A model generated the notes under the pieces. The model made no database searches and was not told the origin of the DNA. It saw nothing but the letters and a program-made list of their open reading frames with translations. Source: Chromera velia (Eukaryota > Sar > Chromeraceae). From it: a DNA stretch of 64,000 nt. This document shows positions 53,731 to 64,000 of the stretch, in pieces; position 1 is the stretch's first letter; the number at the start of each line of letters is the position of its first letter. The stretch spans positions 84,524-148,523 of the forward strand of contig JAHBMJ010003983.1 of NCBI GenBank assembly GCA_018398765.1, read 5' to 3'. The position numbers and the translations under genes are program-made.

Positions 53731-54648
53731 CCTGCTTCCTGTGTTCAAAAGAACAGAGACTCAACTGCTCAAGAGGGTCAACAGGTTGCCCTCTTGTTCA
53801 AAGGAACAGGAAGAGAGGAACCAAGGAGAGACAAAGAAGTTTCAGAGTCAAGTCGATTGATGGTTTAACAACAGTGCCAAAGGGGCGCTCACTTCAGGTG
53901 ATGTGCTCGTGCTTTCCAATCCTGCCCTACATAGACGGGAGAAGCCGATGTTTGTCAACTCCTCGACGCTGGATAATGAACCGGATCATTCCTTCAAGGC
54001 TTCAACCCGTCCAGTTGTTCTTCAGAATGACATATATATATATATATATATATATATGCAGTCATGCGCAGTTCCATAATTAATGCATGGCAAAAATTTA
54101 ACCAAAAATTCAGTGCACTTCGCGCGCACATGCATGCGCGCTCTTCGCGAGTGCATGCTATATATATTATATATAGCTCGATCAATTGCATGCATGTCTG
54201 GCACAAAACCAACAAAACGCGCGCCATGCGCATGTATAGCTCCGGGGCCGTGCGACCGCGGGCCGGAAACTGGCCGGGCCCCAAGGCCGCGCGGCTGATG
54301 ATGGCTGATGTGACTGCATGCTGCCAGCACAGGAGACGCATAGGAGACGCGCTACGCGAGACGCTCTGTATCCTCATCCTCCTTCGTACAGGTTCTTTCC
54401 CCTGGCTGGCAATGCTGCTACGCGATGGTGCATGATGGTGCACACCACTCAAGGTGCACCAGGAAAACAACCAGTCTTTGTCATTTGTCATGGGATGAAA
54501 GACGCTCTCGATCGCTGTCCAGAATGCAAAGCAGAGGCAGAAGCATGCATTGGCATGACACAGGCAGATCTGCGACGACTTCCCGCAAAACCTGCTCGAC
54601 CTAGACTCCCTTAGCCATTTGTGTGACTTGCATGAGCAGATAGCCGTA
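53731..54648. promoter_or_regulatory. Divergent promoter region with (TA)n and GC-rich island
   Basis: Between DRC2 (-) and the plastid-leader gene (+). (TA)n lies at 54031-54056, then CACATGCATGCGCGC, GAGTGCATGC, TATATATATTATATATAG, TTGCATGCATG and a GC-rich block GGCCGTGCGACCGCGGGCCG at about 54245-54300. Same word content as the other islands; function inferred. Confidence 0.45.
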
Positions 54649-56098
54649 ATGCCGCGGCCGAGAAGCTTGTCTTTTGCGTCCGTATGTACCCTTCTTTTCA
54701 CCACTTTGGCCTGCATTGGGGCTGTCGACGCTTTTCTGTCTGGGGGGAAAGGAGACTGGAGTAGGCAATGGTGTGGGCCCACAGTCCCCCGGCGATACGG
54801 CGAAACGTCCTGTGCCACTTCCCTGCAGATATCTACCAAGAAGCAAGAGGTCAGACTCGGGGCTTGCGAGGGAGGATAGGGGAAGAGTTTGGTGTGAAAG
54901 TTTCCTTGAAAGGCACTGGGTGACCCATGCAGTCCGTCTCCTGACTGCATATGTGGTTTCGTGCATGCGTGCAGAAGCTGGCGGATTTCATTGAAGAGGA
55001 ACTGATCACGAAGTCTCCTGGGGAGAAGTTACTTGAGGAGGTCAGTCGAGGCTTGGTTGTACTGGTTCTCTGCGCACTTCTTCGCCTTCGAGACGAAAGA
55101 GCATCCGACGGAGTCCTTTTAGCGACCAGAATTATTTCGCGCGAAGTACATCGGTAGTTTTCATTTCCTCTTGTTCTGGTGTGTGCAGCTGCTCGCATTG
55201 ATCGCTGAGTGCCGAGAGCCGGGTTTTGCCATGCTGGATTCCTTCGGTCAGTGGGGGAGGGGCGGAGTGGCCTTTTTCTTCCTTCTTGCTTTGTGTTTCC
55301 CTTTCCTTGTTCCACCTCAGTAGCTCTCTCCGCTTGCGTGTCTGTCTGTCTGTGTCGGTGCAGGGTCTGGAGACGGTGGTGGACAGAGCGACGAGACGCG
55401 AAACTGGAGCAAGGAGGGGGGAGGCGCGGTGGGGGCCAGCGAGGAAGTTCAGATAGAAGAAGGGGAGCTCGGGGAGATGAAAGCAGCCGCAGCAGGGAAA
55501 ACTGAAGCGAGAGAGGAAAGTTCAGGGTCTGGGAGGGCTCTGCGCGATATTCTGGAGAGGCTCATTAATTTGTCGGACAGGAAGGAAGGCGAGGACGACG
55601 GCCTCGCGGCATCTCTTGCGGACATTGAGAGGGTAGGCACGTGGGTGGATGGGCACACAAGGGACAGATTGAAGTTTGTGAACTGAAGAAGTGCTGATAG
55701 ACTCGTAGTACCGCATTCAGGCAGACAGATGGTTTGACAAGCAGATGGACAGATGTCGCAGCCAGAAAATGCCAGCCATGTTGACCTCGAGATTTGTGAA
55801 GGGAAGGATGTATTGTCATGCCAAAGCCACCCAGTGCTCATGCTGTGTGTCCGTCTCTGCATCTGCTGTGTGTGATCGCAGAGGTGCCACAAGTGGGGGG
55901 CCCTCCACACGGAGACCGACGCGCGTCTCCTGAGAGAGGAGGAAGAGGAAGACTTGCCACGGAGACACGTCATGTCAGTGGGTGAATCAGACAGACTCCA
56001 GAACAAGAAAAAAAAAATGAAGACGGTGAAGAAAAACAAATGATGCGGTAGGCAAGCGAGGATGGGCAATTCCTTGGCTCTGCATCGCAGAGTTCATT

Positions 56099-56155
<57 letters not shown>

Positions 56156-56157
56156 CC

Positions 56158-56200
<43 letters not shown>

Positions 56201-56840
56201 TACACGGCCATTGCTACTGACCGACTACCTGAACGTTCCCCTCGTTGAGCAGGTTAACTGCATGGCGTTTGCTCGACTTCTCTTCCCTTTATTCTACTCA
56301 TGCTGGTAGTCCCGGGGTGTCTGCCCTCCTTTGTATGTGCGTTCTTCCCTTGGCTTTTTATTTTCCTTCCTGCAGAAAACTGATGCTGGAAAACAAAAAA
56401 CGATTGAAAAAAGGGTCGGTCAGTTGAATGTTTCTTCTCTATTGCACGATTCCCCGTGCAGTTTCCTGTCCACACCACCAACTTTCCCAAATCTGTCCAC
56501 ACAACCCCAAATCACCCTCTTTTCGATCGCGCATCCTACGAATTGTGAACGATTACACGACACTTGCGGAGTTTGTCGCATTTTCCTCTGATCTCCCCAT
56601 GAATTTTTGAGCGCTTTTCTTTCTGGCTATCAACTGGCTCAGCGGCTTTCAAAACCCTCCCTGGCAAGGCTCTGGCGGGTTCTTGATGACTGTGGTTGAG
56701 GTTCTGTGTCTGCTGTAAGCAGTGGTAGTTCTTAGATGAGAGCCCGACTCTCTCTCCCCCCCTCTTTCTCTCTGTGCGTGTGTGTGCATGTGCGCGCCAT
56801 CGTGCGTGCGTGTGTGTGTCTATGTGTGTATGTGCATGTG

Positions 56841-56881
<41 letters not shown>

Positions 56882-59800
56882 ATCTACTTTCGTCCTCTTG
56901 CAGGAAGGTCTCGAGATCATCTGTGCTGGAGGCAGACAGAGAGGTCTCTCAGGTCATGGCTTCGTGGGAAAGGTGGAGTGCCTCGATGATCGAAGCCAAA
57001 AGGGCAGGCGTTCTGGATGTTGTACTAGAAAGAAGGTTGAAGAGATTGGGAGGGGGATCGGGAGTTTCGGGTGCCGTGCAGAGGTCCGACTCGGCATCGG
57101 TCTCTCGGGTTGTTGACAGAGCGTTTCGGCCTCCCTCTGTCCGGGAGGTGGCAGATCTCTCTGAACGGTTCCCTTCCACATTGCCGAGTCCAGGCTTGGA
57201 GGGGGGGTTAGAGGTGTCTCCAGAGAGAAGGCGGTCGTTCCGTCATGCCCTCATTGAAAGGCTGATTGATGCCTGGAATCAGTCGGGCAGGGGCAAGAGG
57301 GTGGCCCCCACAATCCCTGTCCTGCACCTTTCTGATATTCCTCCGATAGAGGGGGGGATGGAGGGTCCGCGTGAGAGGGTTTGTCGAGGCCAGACCATTT
57401 CTTCTGGTCTGATGGGGGCACTGAACAAGGATGGCAGCGCCAAAGTGGCAAGAGAGACCCGCTCTCTTTCTGGAGGGTTGAGGGGTCTTTCTGTGCTCTT
57501 GCTGGATGCGCAGGGCGATCCTGCATCGTTGGAAGCAACAGCAAGAGCAGCAGTGACTCGACTGAAAAGAAGAGAGAAAGCACCTGCGTTAGAACGATTA
57601 GTGCGGGAGGCCACCGAGGGAGACAGCAGCGGCAGGCCTCGAAAGGTCCAAGTGGCTGCCGTGACTGTCTCCCAGGTGGTTCGTTTGCCCCCTGAGGTCG
57701 TTGCCGTGAGAGACGGTCGGGGTAATTTCTGTCGGGGCCTAGGGCTAGAGGGGGCCCTCAGTAGGGGCATCACCGCTCTGCTTGTCCGTCCCCGGCTTCA
57801 GGCCCTAGTAGTTCCTTCTGCTTCTGCAGACTCAGAGCCTGAGAAAATGGTGTCTCGTCAGGAAAGTGAAAAGAACGAGGGGGAAGGAGGGGAGGAGGAA
57901 GAGTCGTTGCCAGATCTCGAGGTCCTCTCTGTCCGAATGGGAGTTGTGCCGAAGAGGGTCCCTGAGGTGTTAGAGGACATGATGGAAGAGGCAGAAGAGA
58001 CAGTGAGAGGGATGAGGGAGTTGAGAGAGGAGCTAGAGGAGAAAGGGGAGAAGGGGGAGGGGGTAGAGGATACGGAAGGGAACAGACTTGTGGAGGGTGA
58101 GAGTGCGTCAGCGGGGGGAGAGGTGAGTGACTCGGGGACTTCAGAGAGGGAAGAAAAGACGAGGGAACAAACGTCAGAGCTTTCAGCAGATGAAGAAAGT
58201 AGTCTAGGGGGAGTGGGGTTGGAAGAGAATGGGGAATTTGAGCGTTCTGCGGAGATTTTTTCCTCTTTACGTTCGACTCTGGAAGCCGTCGTGTCGATCA
58301 GTCTCCGTAAGGCTTTTTCGTCTCATCTGGTCGCTTCTCGTTTGAAGAAGCGTCTCGGATCCCTCTCGGTTGTCCTGAGAGAACATGCAGAGAAAGAGAA
58401 GGCCGAGGTCAAACGGCCGACTGAAGTGATCGACGACCCGAATTATGTGCGGCGTTCGATTTTCAAAAATAGATTCTGTCTGCCAGACGACTTTCGATCA
58501 AAGCCGATGATTGACATTACCCAAACAGGTTATCATCAGGTGATGCCTGCCACGTCAAAAGCAGAAGTTCGGAGACTTCGAGAGAAGTGGCTCAGAGTTC
58601 AGGAGGAGAAGCAGAAGGCGTTGGAGGAACTTCGGAAGGGAAATTCTTCCCCCGAAATCAGAAAAGCCGCCTTTCGAGAGTTTTCTCCCCCCAATTCGCT
58701 CCTTCTGCCCCGATCGAAACGTCGATTGATGCGAGGAGTCCCAGGAACTAGGGGGGTGAATGCGCAGGGGTTTTTGGATGATCGGGTGAGACGAAAAGAA
58801 GCCAATAAACTAGAAAATCGAAAAACAGTTCCAGTCGAGCGATGGACCAAGTTTCCTCCCGAGATGATGCGTGTGTCGGGGGGTACCCGGGGACCCTCAG
58901 CAGAAGAGAAAATGAGGGTTTTGGAGGAAATTTTCCAAATAGGAGATGGAGAGGAGGATGGGGAGTATGATGATGAAATGGACGGGTATGGAGATGGGGT
59001 GGAAAGTTCAGGATTGCCGAGACAGCTTTTAGAGAAATTAGAACGTTGGGGGTTGCGGAATCCATCGGGAAGGGAGGGGGGGGGAGAGAGACTTCACCTT
59101 TACGACGAGGGTGGTGGGCATGACTCCCTTGGGGTCATTGAGATGATCAAGAGCGGTGCCCTGTCGGCAGGAGTGAGGGGTATCCCTCTCTCGACAGATG
59201 AATCCGAGAGGGAAAAGCTGTTCTCACAAAAAACAAAGAAGTGGATTTGGCCCAAGGCGTCGGGTCGTGAGTTCATCGGCTGGGGATACAGCAACTATGC
59301 GGTATGTGTGCGTGTTGGCTTTCTTCTGTGCTTGCCTTTCTGCGCCGACATCCCCCAAATACTTTTGCGAGCTCGATCCCTCTTTGTAAGGACAAAAGTA
59401 TTGTCTCAAAAGAATTTGAGTGAGCAAACTTGTCCCCCAACTGTTGCAGCTGCCTCCCCTCTCTTCCTCCGTCCTGCCATCCCTTCGTTTCGGCCATGAG
59501 CTTTTTTCTCTCTCCCTCTTTTTTTTTCATCCGGCTGATCGTTACTGACTCCCTTATGCGGTCTCTGCCAGAAGGTCTGGTGGGTCTCTTTCTTTAAGGC
59601 ATGGGAAGGAGGAATCCGGCTTTCGTACCATGTTCAGCAGTGGTTTTTACCTTCCCTTCTGTCCTCTTCCCATCCTTTCTTCTCTCCACACGCACCCACC
59701 CATTCCTTCCTTTCTTCCTTCCCTGCCTGTCTTCCCTTTTCTTCCCTTCCCTTCCCTTCCTTTGCTCCCCTCCTTCCCTTCCTCCCTTCTTTCGTCCATT

Positions 59801-60855
59801 GATTCATCCATCCATCTATTTATGCTTTCCTTCATTCTTTCATCGATTCACGTTCTTCTCTTTCCTCCTCCGTGCAGCGGGAGAGGGGCAGAACGTCCCT
59901 CCGTCACCGCCCCCCAGCCAGCAGGGAGGAGGCAGAGGCCTTTTCCTCAACCCCCCCGGGGGCAATCAGGGACACCCCTGCAGACGGCGTCGTTGTCGGC
60001 AGACCGCCTCGTTCCCCTGTTGGAACGGTCAAGACTGCACCCAAAGATCGATACGCAGAGGTGCAAAGTCTGCTTGCTGAGGTCACACCCTCCTTGCTAG
60101 ACCGTCCGATGGCTGTTGAGGAAATGAAACTCCGAAACCCGAAACTGACCAGCGAGCTCCTTGGAGAGCCCCCACTGGACCGGTCAACAGTCTTCGAGCA
60201 AGAGAGACGGCTGATGATTCGGATGGAGGCCGACTTGGAATACGGACCCCAAGATTCGGGTTTCGATTCTTCCTTTTCTGCATTTGACGACGACGCACTC
60301 GCGAGAGATCGCAATTTCATTCAAAGTCTGCAGAAGGGGGGGCCCAATGGTGTACCTCTAGTGGCACCAGGAGCAGAAAGGGGAGGAAAATCGCTGTTGT
60401 TGTTCAAGCCTGTATCGACGCGCTTCGGCACAGCTTTCCTTGCCGATCCCCGTGCTGAGACAGTGACTCCCTTTTTGAGTTCTCCCCAGCAGCAGAAGGA
60501 AAAGGAAGACCCCCAGAAATTCATATCCGACTACTGGAGTAGTGTCACAGGGATCCTCTCAGACGACGAGGACGAAGATGAAGACTTACCAGCAAAGGGG
60601 GTGGGGGCAGGAGGAAGATTTGCGGGAGCGAAAGTGAGGGGACAGTTGAAGCATCAGTGGGAATGGGACAAACCAGGGAAGTTGAAAAAGTCAAAAAGAA
60701 GCCAAGGACACACCCTCAGAAGCCAGCCGCACCGTAAGGGGGTAAGCAGTGATCAGATGACAAAGGGGCAAAGGAAGAAAATGCACGAGGCACAGAAAAG
60801 AGAGAGGAAGAAAATCAGAAACAAGTACCGAGCGGTTGCACGAGGGTATGACTAG
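54649..60855 (+). CDS. Large protein of unknown function with plastid-type leader
   Basis: Eight exons (54649-54849, 54975-55040, 55189-55246, 55364-55632, 55882-55973, 56376-56414, 56904-59301, 59878-60855) join in phase to 1,366 residues ending in TAG. The N-terminus is a signal peptide (ASVCTLLFTTLACIGAVDA) with Phe directly after the likely cleavage and a Gly/Lys/Arg-containing follow-up, which fits import into a complex plastid. The middle is acidic (EEAEETVRGMRELREELEEK). A probable conserved core lies around VIDDPNYVRRSIFKNRFCLP and PMIDITQTGYHQVMPATSKA. The C-terminus has QKFISDYWSSVTGILSDDED and ends very basic (KGQRKKMHEAQKRERKKIRN). I recognise no catalytic motif or family. The basic end suggests RNA or ribosome contact, a guess only. 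Exon 6 is 39 bases, and its donor was picked by phase over an alternative four bases later. Confidence 0.78.
56098..56199 (+). repeat. (TG)n-(AG)n microsatellite
   Basis: In the intron between 55973 and 56376 of the plastid-leader gene; here the purine (GA) strand is the sense strand, against the trend of the window. A (TG)n tract with GTGC variants follows at about 56776-56880. Confidence 0.9.
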
Positions 60856-62870
60856 AAGGGGAAGGGAGGTGGACTCAGCCCGCGTACTGAGTGTGAATTA
60901 ATGAATGGGGAGAGAACCCCCATCTCTTCACGGAACGGATCGAAGCCTGGAGGCATGCCTTCTCTGTTCCCTCCACTCTGCATTCTCATTTCGTCACTTC
61001 GTTCTCCCATCCCATCTGTCCATTCCCTTCCCTCTCTTCCTTGTGCCGAAAAACTGATCAGTCAAACATTTGCGAGGACGAGCTTGTCGGTCCTTCAGTC
61101 TGCATCGCTTGGGATCGGGGCAGCCCTAGGCCGTGTGGTCTTCCCTCACTCTAGCTCCCTGTCTGTTCCTGATCCCTGCACCGCGGCATAGCGGTGGTCT
61201 GACCTTTTGTTCTTTCTTTGCGTCTTCGTCAAGCACTGATGGGATTTGGTTTCATCGTGCCTTCACTTCTTTCTGCAACCAAACGAAGATCGAGGCTGAC
61301 TGAAACTGGGGTGTGTTCAGCTTTTTGGAATACGAACGGTTAAAAAAGAGAAGAAAGGAACGAAAAGGAACGAATGTGAAGGGCTGAAAGGCCTTTGTCT
61401 TTCCCCATTCCTTCGAAGCCGGTCTCTTCCTTCTTTGCCTGCTTGAACTCTAGTGAGAAATTCGATCGGGGGGAATATAATTTGAGTTTGCCTCACTTGG
61501 TTTTTGCTGTGCTTTGGACTGGAGGAATGCTTTTTGCATTCCTCCCTTTTTTTGTCTTCCTCTCTATGTGGTTTGCTGCTTCCTCTCTCTGAGGCGTTTT
61601 GTGGCTGATGGCTGCTTGAAGTGACCAGTGTATTTCTTAGGCGCGTCCCTTTTCTTCAAATTCCTGGCCGGTGCTCTTTCTTCTTTGGTGAATTGCCGAG
61701 CTCCCAGTTCCCCGCGTTCCTTGAGACGCTTTGTGTGTGGTAGGGAGCGCAGTTGACTGACTTTCGGTGCGCAAAGATATGCACCGACACCCTGTACAAA
61801 AGAAGCTTTTGTAAACGTCTATCCTTAGGTCTATCGTTGAAAAAGCATGAAAGCGTCTGACTTAACGTTTGGCATCGATCGCTAAAATACAGAACCGATT
61901 GAATACAATGTTTCATGCAGTGCAGTAAGAAATTAACGTCTCGACATTTGGTCTTGATTCTATTGGAAATGAAGAATATATTAGGATGCATACGAATTTC
62001 GAAAATGATTAAACATGTCACGGCCTACGGTCACGTTCGGCTTTGTCTCCGGTTTGATATCATTAAATCTAATTTCAAACTATTAAATGACGTAATTGCA
62101 GAACGTGGGACGGTTATGAGTGATAATGGGTTATGAATCGGAATTAAAATTTTTGTTAGATCTATAAAACTTTTGCTAGAATTTTTGAGAAATTACAATT
62201 AAGAATAATTGATAGTGTTTGATGCAGTTTTAATTGAGTGGTGAAGCTAGAAAAACTAAAGTAAACCATTGATTGATACCATTAGTTAGGTCTTGGTACC
62301 GTCTTACGCGTATTTACACCTCAAAAGTTGTGAAGTTCTGATAAAACGGGATAAAATGGGACTTTCTATATACTTTTTTGTGTTGTTTTTATTTTTATTT
62401 CTGGCCAGCTTTTAGTAGTCTTTTATAGCCTTTTACCAGCTTTTTCAAAACTGAAATTTTACAAATCTCAATTGATTTTAAATCTTTCGATCCGTAAATA
62501 AACAATAAGTGCTTAGCAAAGGAGTACAAAGGAGAAGATATAAGAAGTGCGCTAAAGTGCCCCTTAGTCTCGAGATCTGCCTGCTTCCCCTAATTAAACG
62601 TCCCCCGACTATAGTCCCCCACCCTACCCCATCCCCCGTCTGGCGCCCTCTCTCCCCCCGCCCCCCCCCGTGGCCACACCGGTAGCCCCCAGCTCCTGCG
62701 AAATTCCGTCATCGCGCGCGCACTGATCTTTCTCTGTCAACCCCTGCCATGCATGTACTCTGCCATCTTCATGCCATCTTCCATTAATTCCAGCGTGTAC
62801 GTGAATCTTCAAATGAAGAATACAGGGGGGGAGAAAGGAAGGTGGGGTCTTTTGTCTGGCTCTACGTGTG

Positions 62871-62917
<47 letters not shown>

Positions 62918-63006
62918 ATGTGTGTGTATGTGTATGTGTGTGTATGTGTGTGTTTCTCTTCGCTCTGTATTAAATAATTCTCTCGATGTTATTTTCCTTC
63001 CTTCAG
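60856..63006. other. Intergenic space and probable upstream intron
   Basis: No gene is supported in 60856-62600; 61800-62560 is AT-rich. A (CT)n-(GT)n tract at about 62873-62955 with a following CTTCCTTCAG at 63006 looks like the 3' end of an intron, so an earlier exon of the last gene may lie around 62700-62860. Confidence 0.4.
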
Positions 63007-64000
63007 ATGTGACCATGGAAACGAGACTTTCTCTTGGTTTAAAGGGGCTTCTTGTCCTCCCTGAGCTCTATAAAGAGCTCAGGCCTGGCTCTGGAGAAAA
63101 CAGAGGGGACTATCATCTTCTCATTGAAAAGGAGGGGGTACAAAATACAGTTTACCTCTCTTGAACAGTATCCTCGCAGCCCAGTGGAGATCCGTCTCCC
63201 GGAAGGAAACAGAAACCCCCGAGAGAAAGAAGAATTCCCGCTGATTAACAACTTCTTCCAGCGCCGTCAGGGTGTTCTGGACCTTGTATCCGTGTTATGT
63301 TTGGTGGACGGCTTTTTTGACTTTGCCTTTCAGGTGGGCCCAGTGATTGATGGTCATACGCCGACAGTTTGAGCGGGCGGAGAAGTTCTCCACAACTTCT
63401 GTACTACATGCATGCAACGAGGCTTTGAACAACTTATCTTTTCTTGTTTGTATGCAATCGAAGTTTGTTGGTGGAGTCAAAGGAGGCATCGTCAAAGAAG
63501 GTTCTTACACTCAGATAGATCTGTCCTAGAGATCTATCAGGGTGGCCTTGATTTTTGTGTGCATATGGGAGGGCAGGCAGCCTTCCCAGGAGCTTTTAGG
63601 TCTGACGGGAGAGGGGGAAGGTCTTTGCTTGCATACCAAACTGTTGGTTGGACTGACCAGCCTTTTTTTCCCAAAAAGGTCCGGCACACCAGAGAGAGAT
63701 CTGTACCGGCCTGCTCGTCTTTCTTTTTTGGTACGTGCAGATGGTTGAATTCTAGGCAGAGGGAAAGCGGCTTGCCGTACGACATCGTCGTCTCAAAACT
63801 GTACAAGAACGCAGTAGAATTCTTGGTAGAGTCTCTGAGGCCAGAAGAGATCCGCTTCATCGATCCTCCACAGTCAGTTTGGGGTATATGGAGGGGGAGG
63901 GGGGAGCAAATCACGTGTGTCCCTGCCTGCATCGTCTCTCTGCTGCCTTCATGTGTTCTTACCGAAGGTGGAGACTGCCAGTGGATGAATTGTTGCTGTC
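63007..64000 (+). CDS. Unrecognised gene, partial, cut by the window edge
   Basis: Two gene-like segments stand in the plus strand. The first, after the acceptor at 63006, reads VTMETRLSLGLKGLLVLPEL and on to a stop at 63164; the adjacent frame continues as KRRGYKIQFTSLEQYPRSP, NFFQRRQGVLDLVSVLCLVD and DFAFQ, then GTGGGC, a possible donor at 63331. One missing base in the G-run at about 63135 would join the two frames. The second segment, from about 63740, reads ESGLPYDIVVSKLYKNAVEF and LVESLRPEEIRFIDPPQ and stays open to the edge. I do not recognise the product; exon limits are uncertain. Confidence 0.3.

Overview
The window looks like nuclear DNA of a photosynthetic alveolate-type protist, most likely a chromerid such as Chromera or Vitrella; this is inference, not a database match. 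Three things point there. Genes are rich in introns (2 to 14 exons) with nearly invariant TGCAG acceptors, and the introns are full of di- and tetranucleotide microsatellites. Two genes begin with a signal peptide followed by Phe, the leader style of complex red-derived plastids. A dynein-regulatory-complex gene shows a motile flagellum. I see no bacterial operons, rRNA, tRNA, CRISPR array or autonomous transposon.

Layout, left to right: cysteinyl-tRNA synthetase (+, 5' end outside the window); a pentameric ligand-gated ion channel homologue (-); a plastid-type class I SAM methyltransferase (-); a secreted NHL-like beta-propeller (+); a decayed PPR gene with eight 114-bp repeats (+); a 14-exon CSA/ERCC8 WD40 gene of transcription-coupled DNA repair (-); an intronless opine-dehydrogenase-like gene (+); a giant repetitive protein with a DSPQ..A..RKRQQAR motif (-); a small four-helix membrane protein (+); DRC2/CCDC65 of the flagellar nexin-dynein regulatory complex (-); a 1,366-residue protein of unknown function with a plastid-type leader (+); and an unresolved gene running off the right edge (+).

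Exon models were built by hand from splice signals, reading phase and family similarity. For CysRS, the methyltransferase, the propeller, CSA, DRC2 and the plastid-leader gene every junction keeps phase. The neighbours do not form one pathway: translation, signalling, DNA repair, flagellar motility and plastid functions are mixed, as is usual in a eukaryotic chromosome.

Spaces between convergent genes are AT-rich and hold a short dispersed repeat ending in (GAT)n. Spaces between divergent genes hold GC-rich islands with TGCATGC words. The signals most worth a second look are the channel with a likely fifth membrane helix; a family of short elements found in introns of four genes, always in the host's sense orientation; splice donors with C at +3 in about half of the inferred introns; and the giant RKRQQAR repeat protein. 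Unknown bases lie at 13491, 13496-13542, 30904, 35437-35746 and 38222.
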